DNA of 64,000 bases from Manihot esculenta (Eukaryota > Streptophyta > Magnoliopsida > Malpighiales > Euphorbiaceae), in NCBI RefSeq assembly GCF_001659605.2, contig NC_035176.2:27212716-27276715 (forward strand). Direction: 5' to 3'. Below the pieces are notes generated by a model, which was not told the origin of the DNA, searched no databases, and worked only from the letters and a program-made list of their open reading frames with translations. How positions within the stretch are numbered: the first letter of the stretch is position 1; every line of letters starts with the position of its first letter. Both the position numbers and the translations under genes were made by a program. This document shows positions 22,075 through 32,960 of the stretch, in pieces.

Positions 22075-24474
22075 TGTAATACCCGGCTAGACTCCGGTAT
22101 CGGAATTCCTACCGTCCGGTGGAATCTCGGATGTCAGAAATCTCTAGAAGGGTAAAACCATGTTTTATGAAATGTTTTAATGTATTTTACGTTTTTAAGC
22201 AAAAAGAAAATTGAGTTTTTGAATGAAATAGACCAAAGGAGGCTTTGCCAGGTTCGGCCGCCGAAAGTGAGGTTCGGCCGCCGAACATGGTGGGGTTTTG
22301 GGAGCGCTTTAGGCCTCCGAAAGCCTTGTTTGAAAGACTCAAGGTTCGGCCGCCGAACCTCATGTTCGGCCGCCGAACATGCATGAGGTGTGGGGGCACG
22401 TTAGGCCGCCGAAAGGTGGCAGAACCTGCCCTATAAGAGACCCCGTGACCGAAACAGGCGAGGTTTTCTCTCCCATTTCGGCCGACGGTAAGCTTTAGCC
22501 CTCCTATGGTCATTTTGAGTGTTTTCCCTCAAATCCTTTAGATCTTAACAAGTTATATCTTGTTTTTGAAGAGTTTTAAAGTTTAAGCAAGTTTTGGAGC
22601 TTTGAAGTTCAAGAACTCGAATCTCCCCATCTTCGAGCTAGGATCGTTTCTCTCTCGATCTTCAAGAGGTAAGAGCCGATCTCTAGTTCTATATGTGTTT
22701 TAAGTAAGTTTTATGCAAGTTTTTGGGGTAGAAATGCATGAGTAGGCTTGATGGGTTTTTATGAAAAATCCATGGTTTTAATGTGTGTTTATGTGCAATG
22801 TGGCTTGCTTGTGTGTTGTAGTTGGGGTTTAAGCTTGTTGGAGACCCCTAGGAGCTTGTATTCTTGAGTATGCTTGTTGTAGAATAGGTTTATGCATGAT
22901 TGGTTGTGTAGGGGGTTGTTTTGGGCATGAAGAACCAAGTTTCTGCCCTTTGGCAGAAACCAGGTTCGGCAGCCGAAGGTACTTTCGGCCGCCGAACCAG
23001 CTTGGGAGGCAGCTTTAGGCTGCCGAAGCTTGCCCCCGAAAGTTTGAGTTTCGGCCGCCGAAGGTGCCGCCGAACATGCATGAGTTTCGTCTCTGTCTGG
23101 GAGTTTCGGCCGCCGAAGGTGCCGCCGAACCTGCCTGACTTTCGGCTCTGGAGGGACTTTCGGCCGCCGAAGGTGCCGCCGAAAGTGCCCTTCCCAGCCT
23201 TTTCTTGCATGTTTTCTAGGGATGTTTTGAGGTGTTTTTAGGAGGTTTTTGGGGGTATGTTTAGAGTTATGTTCTTGTTGTTTGGTGCCTCATTTGAGTC
23301 CACCTGTGTAGGTTCGGACCCGAGGACCCGAGACCCCCGGTTGTGAGATAGTCTTTCAGAGTCCGTCGTTAAAGCTTCGGTCACCAGGTGAGTGGGATCA
23401 TTCCCTAAGTTTTTAAGTAATGAATAAATGAACAAATGAATGAATCTGATAGCATACTCATGCATCATAAATGCCATGCGATGTTTCAGGATGTTTGCAT
23501 TAGAAATTCACGAATATGTTGCATTGCATAATTTGATGTTGATGTGGATGGTTGTTGGATGATCCATAGTCCTCTGATGTTATGTTATGATGATATGTTA
23601 TGGACGACCAGCGAGGCCCATTCTACGCCCCTGGTACTATGTAAGAGAAAGTCCAGTGAGGCCCATTCTACGCCCCTGGCATTTGGAATGTTATGTTATG
23701 TTATGTAAGAGAAAGTCCAGTGAGGCCCATTCTACGCCCCTGGAATTTGGAGATGTTGAGGACTAATGGTAACAATACCATCCTTTATGTGATTAAATGT
23801 GATGTGTTGCATTTCATGAAAGCATGTAAAGTAAAAGTTATGTTATTTAATGTTCTTAATAAAATGAATAATAATATACCTAAAAAGTGTGGAATTAAAG
23901 CAAATGCTAATAATAAAATGGAGAATAAAATACCTAAAAATGGAGGAATTAATATCATGTTTTTACTTTTTGCTCACTGGGCTTTTTAGCTCACCCCTCT
24001 CCCCTAACCCCAGTCTTGCAAGTACCGTGTAGATAGAGAAGTCAGCAAGAGTAAGAGAAGTTTATGTAATAGCATAGCTGTGGACATGGTTTATTCATAA
24101 TGTAAAAGTATGTTATGTAATAAAGTGTAAGTTTTATAGTGTGCTTGACTAGAGTCTGTTGTAATCCCTTAAATACATGAGATAAATGTTTTATGATGTT
24201 TATGTAACCCAAGCCTGCTATATGTTATGTACCCCATTGGAGTATTTGTTGAGGACTCCAATGAGGGGTTTATGTTATGTTTATGCATGCACAGGCTAGG
24301 CTGGGTAAAGAAATGTGTAAATGAAAGAAAAGTTTAAATTTTTATGTATGTTTTGGTTCATGTATGGGATTGAACAGGTTCACAGGATGTATGTTTGGCT
24401 TGCTACGGGTTCCGGCGGCCTTAAGTCGACCTGGATCCTAGCGCCGGTAGCGGTCCGGTTTTCGGGTCGTTACA
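22075..24474 (+). repeat. 3' LTR of G2 (2400 bp)
   Basis: Same length as the 5' LTR and nearly identical. TATAAG is at 22432-22437, dyad clusters at about 22254-22420 and 22966-23186, and hairpin minisatellite units at 23604-23744. Confidence 0.95.
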
Positions 24475-25228
24475 TTGGGTGACTTTCGTCTCTGTTCCTC
24501 TCTTTCGGAAGCCGAACTTTAGGCTTCGGAGGCAGACCCAAAACACACTTTCGGCGGCCGAAGGTTAAATGTTCGGCGGCCGAAAGTGTGGGACTTTCGT
24601 CTATGTCCCTCACTTTCGGAAGCCGAAGGTTACACTTTGGGGGCTGGTTGAAAAACCCACTTTCGGCGGCCGAAAGTCAATGTTCGGCTGCCGAACATAG
24701 GGGACTTTCGTTTCTGTCCCTGACTTTCGGAAGCCGAAGGTTGTGTTTAGGGGGCACAAAAAATCCTTCTTTAAAACTTTGAAAAATCATAACTTATGCT
24801 ACAAAAATCCATTTTTCAATCCGTTTGAATTTTTATAACCTATATTTTTAGAACTTTCATTTTGATGAAAAATAATTTCAAAATCACTTCTTTTGGAAAA
24901 TTTCATTTTGATCCCTGAAAGTCAAGTACTTAGAAAAAAGGCCATATCTAAAAGAACTTTTAGAAAAGAAGGAACCTTGAGCCATCACAATCAATTACTT
25001 GAAATTCACAATGAATAGAATATAACAAAGCATAAACAAAAATAATTTCTTATCCCTTTCTTGTGGTATGCTTCCATATTAGGCACTTTTCACTTTTGTG
25101 ACAGAAGTAATTTCATTTATTTCAATAGGGGACCTGCAAGCTCAATACAAACACCTTTAAAGATAATTAGTAGCACACCAATTGTTTATTAATCATCAAA
25201 ACAAGGATTAGGACATTTAGGTCCAACA
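24475..25228 (-). repeat. Copia B 3' LTR, part right of G2
   Basis: ttggg (24475-24479) duplicates 14334-14338. The remainder holds three tandem units of about 112 bp (about 24480-24760), each with TTCGGAAGCCGAA, GGACTTTCGTCT-type and GGCGGCCGAA blocks, then an AT-rich stretch. It ends gtccaaca at 25228. Confidence 0.93.
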
Positions 25229-25694
25229 ATCTCCCCTTTTTTTATGATGACAAACAATTGGTAAACAGTAGGATAATAATCATAAGTGTAGTGTGTGTAT
25301 TTGAAAAATTTCTCCCCCTTAATGTGCTCCCCCTGTCAAAAATACTTTATGCCATATTTAAAAAGTGAGAAGGCACATAAGGGAGGTTTTGACTCAATGC
25401 AATGCTATGAGATGTGATGGATCCTATATGAATGAATGAGTCCCAATAAAAATGCATCTCAAATGAAGGAGCTGTAAATACACACAATATTCACAATCCA
25501 AGAGAGAGAAAAAAAATTTAATCCAAAAGAGTCAAACAAAAATCAAGGTAATAACCAAATATTGTCAATATCCATAAAAGTTATCAAATGTATACATAAG
25601 TAATACCTTCTCTCCCCCTTTTGACATCATCAAAAAAATACCACAATATCAGAAGGGAAAGAACAACAGCAACTACATAAACAACAAAAAAATA
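25229..25694 (-). promoter_or_regulatory. Multiple polypurine tracts and 3' untranslated region of copia B
   Basis: On the plus strand the complementary CTCCCC runs lie at 25231-25243, 25311-25320, 25328-25334 and 25611-25620, mirroring copia A. The first abuts the LTR and is the likely plus-strand primer. Confidence 0.85.
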
Positions 25695-26972
25695 TCACTG
25701 AGGCGGCTGAGGAGGTGGCACTCCAGATGACTGCTGAATGAAGTGCAAAATCTGTCTCTGCTGCTCGATCAAGATCTGCTGCTGGTCTGTAAGGCGTGCT
25801 AACTGCTGCTCCATCTGAGTCTGGCGATCAGACATCTGAGTCTGGCGATCAGACATCTGAGCAACCTGCAACTCCAGACGACCCATGGCATCATACAGAT
25901 CAGATGCAGTCCGAGAAGATGTACCCTGCTCGGTGGACCGCCCGGTACTAGTATCGCCTCTGGGAGCTCGCTCTGTCTCAAGGTCAGCAGGAGAAACATC
26001 ATCTGACTCCTCATCAAAACTATCATGTGGCTGTGCTGCCTCGTGGGCTGCCCTGCGGGCTGCAAAATCTCTCCTAGAATTATAAAATTCATTGCCTCTT
26101 CTAACCAGACACATATGGTGGAGGGTAGCCTCAGTGTAGGGGATGTACTCACTAGACAATGGTAAGGCAGACTCAGTGCCTGGGTCAACCCCTAGGGCTC
26201 GGAGAAGAAGAGTAAGATGACGGCCAAAGGGGAGACAACCTCGACTCAGCCTAAGGGAGTCTGCTATAGAGTGAATCATAATATGTGGCAGGTTAAGGGT
26301 TCGACCCTCTAGCAGACAAGATACTACAAACATGTCAGAGTAGGAGAGTGCAGTCCTATGACCCGATCTAGGGAGAATCTCATAGGTGACTATGTGGTGA
26401 ACAACTTTAGGGAGAGTGTTGAGGTCACAGGCCTTAAGCCTAGAGGGCGCCTCACGGTCTGCGTCTCCTGAAACAACCCTAGTCTGGTGAAGGGAAGAGA
26501 CCTCACCAGTGATCCACTTATGAGTGGTGGATACAACAGCCCCAGAGTTGGGGATACCTAGGTGACGAGCAATGATGTCAGGAGTGAGGTAAACCCTCTG
26601 ACCATTTACAAAACTGACTAGGTGGGGGGGAGTGTGACGGGTGAAGGTGTGTAGGTTTGCATAGAACTCCCTAACAAGCCTAGGATGGGTGTCGGATGGA
26701 GTGATAAGAAGGTGCTCCCAACCCTGAACAATGAATGGCTGTAAAAAACCATGAGAACGAAAGAGCTGAACACTGTTAGCATGAATGGTTCTCCCAGGAT
26801 GAACAAACCTGAGAGAGAAAGGCTGAAAAGCAGGATCATGCTCTCTAACAACAGGGAACTCAAAGGGTGGAGAGGTAGGAGGGTCAGAGGAGGGGGACCT
26901 AGGAGCCTCAGACTGTCTACTGGATTGACCTCTAAAATATGGATGTCTACGGGCTGTGGTTTTTCTACCCAT
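25695..26972 (-). CDS. Copia B third ORF (env-position), plant transposon-like domain protein, intact
   Basis: The start chosen is the ATG at 26972 (MGRKTTARRHPYFRG), conserved in copia A; an in-frame ATG at 27044 would add a hydrophobic stretch that reads as a T-rich intron end. The protein is about 425 aa. A Ser/Pro-rich N terminus is followed by a globular domain at roughly residues 70-290 (LVREFYANLHTF, TPDIIARHLGIP, EILPRSGHRTALSYSD, CLPFGRHLTLLLRALG). An acidic linker and a Gln-rich coiled-coil-like tail (SDRQTQMSDRQTQMEQQLA) follow. The domain resembles the Transposase_32 'putative plant transposon' family. No signal peptide, membrane segment or fusion motif is convincing, so 'envelope' describes position only. 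Function unknown. Confidence 0.75.
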   Translation of the reverse strand: MGRKTTARRHPYFRGQSSRQSEAPRSPSSDPPTSPPFEFPVVREHDPAFQPFSLRFVHPGRTIHANSVQLFRSHGFLQPFIVQGWEHLLITPSDTHPRLVREFYANLHTFTRHTPPHLVSFVNGQRVYLTPDIIARHLGIPNSGAVVSTTHKWITGEVSSLHQTRVVSGDADREAPSRLKACDLNTLPKVVHHIVTYEILPRSGHRTALSYSDMFVVSCLLEGRTLNLPHIMIHSIADSLRLSRGCLPFGRHLTLLLRALGVDPGTESALPLSSEYIPYTEATLHHMCLVRRGNEFYNSRRDFAARRAAHEAAQPHDSFDEESDDVSPADLETERAPRGDTSTGRSTEQGTSSRTASDLYDAMGRLELQVAQMSDRQTQMSDRQTQMEQQLARLTDQQQILIEQQRQILHFIQQSSGVPPPQPPQ

Positions 26973-28176
26973 GTTACCCAAACAACAGCTACAGAGGCAA
27001 ATGAAAAAAAATAAAAGAACTAACCATAAGCAGCAATACCACAAAACTCAGCCCATAATCAACACAAAATCTCAACCAGTAAGCAGCACAGTCATGCATT
27101 GATATATAAAGTCCTAGCTAACAAAGAGCAACAAAAAAATGAGCAGAGTATATGTATATAACCAGCTACTTGTTGTCCAGCTGACAGAGAGCAAAAGATA
27201 GGCAGTTTAAAATAAATATAAACACAGCTATCAATAACCCAGCTAATCAGTTACTGCAAAATGCCCACATTCAAAAACAGAAATAATAATCAGTTACTGC
27301 ACCATGACCATTAACAAAATCAAACAAATCAACCCAGCTAACAGCATGTATAAGAAAATATACTCAGCAGAGTTTATATTCACCCAGATATCAAAAAGGA
27401 ATATAAAGAGAGCTAACAGAAAATTAATCAGGCAGTGTGTATACAAATACCCAGCTATCAAAAAATTACCCCAGCTAACAGAGAGCAACAAAAAAAAAAA
27501 AAAAATTCAGCAGATTTTAAATACTCATATCAACAAAACTCAATAAAATCACAACCCTAAAGATCAAATCAACAGAAAATAATAAACAAAAATAAAGAAA
27601 AATAGAGAGAGAAAACAAAACTTACCCAAATGGAAAAAGCTTGAAATGGGTTCTTTGTGGAGAAAAGAAACTGTTTTTGTGCGTTTGAGTGAAGAGAAAG
27701 AAGAAAAATGGAGGTTTTGGGGGGAAAAGAGGCTCAAAAAGGCAGGTTTTTGAGAGGGAGACGAAGGGAGCGTCGGGGAGAGAGAGAGAGCTTTGGCGAG
27801 AGGGAGAGGGCGCGCGAGGAAGACGATGAGCTATCGCGGGGGGTTTTTAAGGGACGCGCATTTTCGGCGGCCGAACTAATCTTCGGCGGCCGAAACTGGG
27901 CAAGATTAGGAGGCCGAACTTAAACTTCGGCGGCCGAACTTCACAATGTTCGGCGGCCGAATAGAATGTTAGGCGGCCGAAAAAGATAAAAGACAGAAAG
28001 ACATAAAATTTCCCGCTTTTCATATTGCCCTTAAAATTGAAGGTTAAGGGGCCGAAAGTGCCTCCGAACCTGGAATTTTTGGGCTTCCCTTCCCCCTTTT
28101 GTTTAAAAAAAATGAAACTATAACAAACAATTTTGACATGCTTTCAAAAAGATACACACACAAAAAAAATATACAC
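26973..28176 (-). promoter_or_regulatory. Copia B spacer between pol and third ORF: candidate intron, leader and dyad cluster
   Basis: Reading on the minus strand: dyads at about 28060-27845 (GGCGGCCGAA forms on the plus strand), a TTAAAAA block near 27850, a CT-rich leader, a GTAAGT donor near 27625, an A-rich (T-rich in sense) stretch with AACCCAGCTA-type repeats at about 27110-27490, and a CTGTAG acceptor near 26990. The order matches copia A. Confidence 0.42.
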
Positions 28177-30428
28177 TCAACAACCACCATCTAGCATTCC
28201 CAATTCCCTTTTAATAAAGTTAAATCTTTCTTCATTTAAAGGTTTAGTGAAAATATCAGCTAGTTGGTTGTTTGTATCCACAAACTCAAGAACAACATCA
28301 CCATTTAACACATGATCACGAATGAAATGATGTCTAATGTCAATATGCTTAGTTCTAGAATGTTGAATGGGGTTCTTGGTTAGATTGATTGCACTTGTAT
28401 TATCACATTTAATAGGAATGTGATCAAGAGATACTTCAAAATCTCTTAATTGTTGTTTAATCCAAAGGATTTGACTACAACAAAGACCCGCCGCCACATA
28501 TTCGGCTTCGGCGGTTGATAGTGCAACCGAATTTTGTTTCTTGCTACACCAAGAAACAAGAGATTGTCCTAGAAGTTGACAAGTACCCGAGGAACTCTTC
28601 CTATCAAGAATGCTTCCGGCAAAGTCGGCATCCGAGTAGGAACATAAAGTAAAGGATGAACTTCTAGGATACCATAACCCCAAATGCAATGTGCCATGTA
28701 AATATCTAAGAATGCGTTTAACGGCATGCAAATGAGACTCTTTAGGACATGATTGAAAACGTGCACATAAACATACGGAAAACATGATATCCGGTCTAGA
28801 TGCGGTGAGATATAAAAGGCTTCCGATCATACCTCTATAGAGCTTTTCATCAATAGGCTTACCCTTTTCATCCTTGTCAAGCTTGGTGCTTGTGCTCATT
28901 GGAGTTCTACTTGGCTTGCTATTCTCCATTCCAAACCTTTTGATTAGCTCCTTTGTGTATTTGGCTTGGTTGATGAAGATGCCATCCTTAGCTTGTTTGA
29001 TTTGAAGCCCAAGGAAGAATTTGAGTTCTCCCATCATGCTCATTTCAAACTCACTTTTCATAACTTTTGAAAACTCTTCACACAAACATACATTAGTAGC
29101 ACCAAATATAATATCATCAACATATATTTGCACTACAAGGATATCATTTCCATGATTTTTGACAAAAAGAGTTGTATCCACTTTGCCTTTTGAAAAACCA
29201 TTTTGCAAAAGAAAATTACTTAGTCTTTCATACCAAGCTCTAGGAGCTTGTTTTAAACCATATAAAGCTTTGGACAATTTAAAAACATGATTTGAAAATT
29301 CATGATTTTCAAACCCCGGAGGTTGCTCAACATAAACCTCCTCCTCAATAAAACCATTTAAAAAGGCACTTTTCACATCCATTTGAAAGAGATTAAAATT
29401 CATGTATAATGCATATGCAAGCAAGATTCTAATGGCTTCTAATCTAGCTACGGGGGCAAAAGTTTCATCAAAGTCTATGCCCTCCTCTTGGTTATAGCCT
29501 TTAGCTACCAACCTAGCTTTGTTTCTAATGATATTGCCATCTTCATCAAGCTTATTTCTAAACACCCATTTGGTGCCTATAGTGGGGTGATGTTTTGGTC
29601 TTGAAACTAAGGTCCAAACCTTATTTCTTTCAAATTGGTTGAGTTCTTCTTGCATAGCAAGAACCCAACTCTCATCACTAATAGCCTCATCTATAGACTT
29701 AGGTTCTATATGAGATATGAATGCAATATTATTACATACATGTCTAATAGAAGATCTAGTAGTTACCCCTTGTGATGTATCACCAATTATTTGATCCTTG
29801 GGATGATCTTTCTTGTAGGCCCAATCCCTTGGCAAGTCATGTTGGACTCCTTGACTTTGTGTAATTTGCATTTGTTGCTCTTGAAGTCCAACTTCATCTT
29901 CCTTTGCCTCTATTGAATCCTCCTTGGGTTGACTTTGATCTCCATGAGGTTGAGGATCTTCAAAGGTCAACTCATCAAGGTTACCTACAAGATCATCATC
30001 ACAAGAGACCTCCTTTCTAGGAGCAAAGGGATTAGATTCATCAAAAACAACATGCATTGACTCTTCAACTATCAAGGTTCTTTTATTGAATACTCTATAT
30101 GATTTACTAGAGATAGAGTATCCCAAGAAGATACCTTCATCGGTTTTGGAGTCAAATTTGCCTAGATTATCCTTATTATTTAATATGAAGCATTTACAAC
30201 CAAAAACTCTAAAATAACTAACTCTAGGTTTCCTTCCATTCCAAAGCTCATAAGGAGTCTTATTTAAGAGAGGTCTAATTAAAACTCTATTTGAAACATA
30301 ACAAACCGTATTTATGGCTTCCGCCCAAAAATAAGTAGGTAAATTATATTCTCTTAACATAGTCCTCCCCATATCTAAAAGAGTTCTATTTTTTCTTTCA
30401 ACAACACCATTTTGTTGGGGAGTCCTAG
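28177..30428 (-). CDS. Copia B pol, 3' part: integrase end, RT and RNase H
   Basis: The frame runs from the G3 insertion ([12 protein letters not shown] just inside 30428) through the end of integrase. It continues through RT ([47 protein letters not shown]) to RNase H ([30 protein letters not shown]) and the C terminus [17 protein letters not shown]. No stop or frameshift is visible, unlike copia A. Expression is interrupted only by G3, whose target duplication is 30424-30428. As a unit with 40618-41512 it was one pol frame. Confidence 0.93.
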
Positions 30429-32853
30429 TGTAACGACCCGGAAACCGGACCGCTACCGGCGCTAGGATTCAGGTCGGCTTAAGGCCGCCAGAACCCGTAG
30501 CAAGCCAAACATACATCTTGTGAACCTGTTCAATCCCATACATGAACCAAAACATACATAAAAATTAAAAACTTTTCTTTCATTCACACATTTCTTTACC
30601 CAGCCTAGCCTGTGCATGCATAAACATAACATAAACCCCTCATTGGAGTCCTCAACAAAAAATACTCCAATGGGGTACATAACATATAGCAGGCTTGGGT
30701 TACATAAACATCATAAAACATTTATCTCATGTATTTAAGGGATTACAACAGACTCTAGTCAAGCACACTATAAAACTTACATTACATTACATAACATACT
30801 TTTACATTACAACTAATCCATGTCCACTTCTATGCTATTACAGAGACTTCTCTTACTCTTGCTGACTTCTCTATCTACTCTGCACCTGCAAGACTGGGGT
30901 TAGGGGAGAGGGGTGAGCTAAAAAGCCCAGTGAGCAAAAAGTAAAAACATGATATTAATTCCTCCATTTTTAGGTATTTTATTCTCCATTTTATTATTAA
31001 CATTTGCTTTAATTCCACACTTTTTAGGTATATTATTATTCATTTTATTAATAACATTAAATAACATAACTTTTACTTTACATGCTTTCATGAAATGCAA
31101 CACATCACATTTAATCACATAAAGGATGGTATTGTCACCATTAGTCCTCACATCTCCAAGTGCCAGGGGCGTAGAATGGGCCTCGCTGGTCTTTCTCTTA
31201 CATAACATACATAACATAACACTCCAAAGTGCCAGGGGCGTAGAATGGGCCTCGCTGGTCTTTCTCTTACATAGTGCCAGGGGCGTAGAATGGGCCTCAC
31301 TGGTCTTCCATAGCATATCATCATAACATAACATTAGAGGACTATGGATCACCCAATAACCATCCACATCAACATCAAATTATGCAATGCAACATATTCG
31401 TGAATTTCTAATGCAAACATCCTGAAACATCGCATGGCATTAATGATGCATGAGTATGCTATCAGATTCATTCATTTGTTCATTTATTCTTTACTTAAAA
31501 ACTTAGGGAAAGATCCCACTCACCTGGTGACCGAAGCTTTAACGACGGACTCTGAAAGACTATCTCACAACCGGGGGTCTCGGGTCCTCGGGTCCGAACC
31601 TACACAGGTGGACTCAAATGAGGCACCAAACAACAAGAACATAACTCTAAACATACCCCCAAAAACCTCCTAGAAACACCTTAAAACATCCTTAGAAAAC
31701 ATGCAAGAAAAGGCTGGGAAGGGCACTTTCGGCGGCACCTTCGGCGGCCGAAAGTCCTTCCAGAGCCGAAAGTCAGGCAGGTTCGGCGGCACCTTCGGCG
31801 GCCGAAACTCCCAGACAGAGACGAAACTCATGCATGTTCGGCGGCACCTTCGGCGGCCGAAAGTCTCGGACAGAGCCGAAACTCCAACTTTCGGGGGCAG
31901 GCTTCGGCAGCCTAAAGCTGCCTCCCAAGCTGGTTCGGCGGCCGAAAGTACCTTCGGCTGCCGAACCTGGTTTCTGCCAAAGGGCAGAAACTTGGTTCTT
32001 CATGCCCAAAACAACCCCCTACACAACCAATCATGCATAAACCTATTCTACAACAAACATACTCAAGCATACAAGCTCCTAGGGGTCTCCAACAAGCTTA
32101 AACCCCAACTACAACACACAAGCAAGCCACATTGCACATAAACACACATTAAAACCATGGATTTTTCATAAAAACCCATCAAGCCTACTCATGCATTTCT
32201 ACCCCAAAAACTTGCATAAAACTTACTTAAAACACATATAGAACTAGAGATCGGCTCTTACCTCTTGAAGATCGAGAGAGAAACGATCCTAGCTCGAAGA
32301 TGGGGAGATTCGAGTTCTTGAACTTCAAAGCTCCAAAACTTGCTTAAACTTTAAAACTCTTCAAAAACAAGATATAACTTGTTAAGATCTAAAGGATTTG
32401 AGGGAAAACACTCAAAATGACCATAGGAAGGCTAAAGCTTACCGTCGGCCGAAATGGGAGAGAAAACCTCGCCTGTTTCGGTCACGGGGTCCTTTATAGG
32501 GCAGGTTCTGTCACCTTTCGGCGGCCTAACGTGCCCCCACATCTCATGCATGTTCGGCGGCCGAACATGAGGTTCGGCGGCCGAACCTTGAGTCTTTCAA
32601 ACAAGGCTTTCGGAGGCCTAAAGCGCTCCCAAAACCCCACCATGTTCGGCGGCCGAACCTGACTTTCGGCGGCCGAACCTGGCAACGCCTCCTTGGTCTA
32701 TTTCATTCAAAATTCAATTTCCTTTTTTCTTAAAACATAAAATACATTAAAAACATTTCATAAAACATGGTTTTACCCTTCTAGAGGTTTCCGACATCCG
32801 AGATTCCACCGGACGGTAGGAATTCCGATACCGGAGTCTAGCCGGGTATTACA
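30429..32853 (-). repeat. 3' LTR of G3 (2425 bp)
   Basis: It begins tgtaacgacccgg and ends gggtattaca on the plus strand. TTTATA (TATAAA in sense) is at 32493-32498, next to dyads at about 32516-32680. Further dyads are at 31725-31965 and hairpin minisatellite units at 31161-31305. Confidence 0.95.
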
Positions 32854-32855
32854 TT

Positions 32856-32890
32856 CTTCCCCCCTTAAGAACATTCGTCCCCGAATGTTC
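32856..32890 (-). promoter_or_regulatory. Polypurine tract and pre-PPT hairpin of G3
   Basis: cttccccccttaag (complement of the purine tract) is followed by the inverted repeat GAACATTCG / CGAATGTTC at 32869-32890. Confidence 0.85.
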
Positions 32891-32960
32891 ACCAAACAAC
32901 ACATAACAAGGCAAACATATAACATACATACAAGGCACAACAACACATAGGGATCTAACC

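Larger units (their letters stand above)
14339..24474 (+). mobile_element. Ty3/gypsy chromovirus G2, full-length (10,136 bp)
   Basis: Two 2400-bp LTRs (14339-16738, 22075-24474) flank a PBS, one gag-pol frame and a polypurine tract. The insertion is flanked by ttggg on both sides. LTRs differ at about six sites by eye (for example 14405/22141 and 16032/23768), so the insertion is recent. Order protease-RT-RNase H-integrase with a C-terminal chromodomain is that of chromoviruses. Gag has a one-base deletion, so this copy may depend on another for its proteins. Confidence 0.96.

Noticed and set aside
26972..27044. Hydrophobic N terminus of the third ORF as a signal peptide
   Set aside because: It is T-rich sequence in front of a likely splice acceptor; the hydrophobic stretch differs between copies while the ATG at 26972 is conserved.
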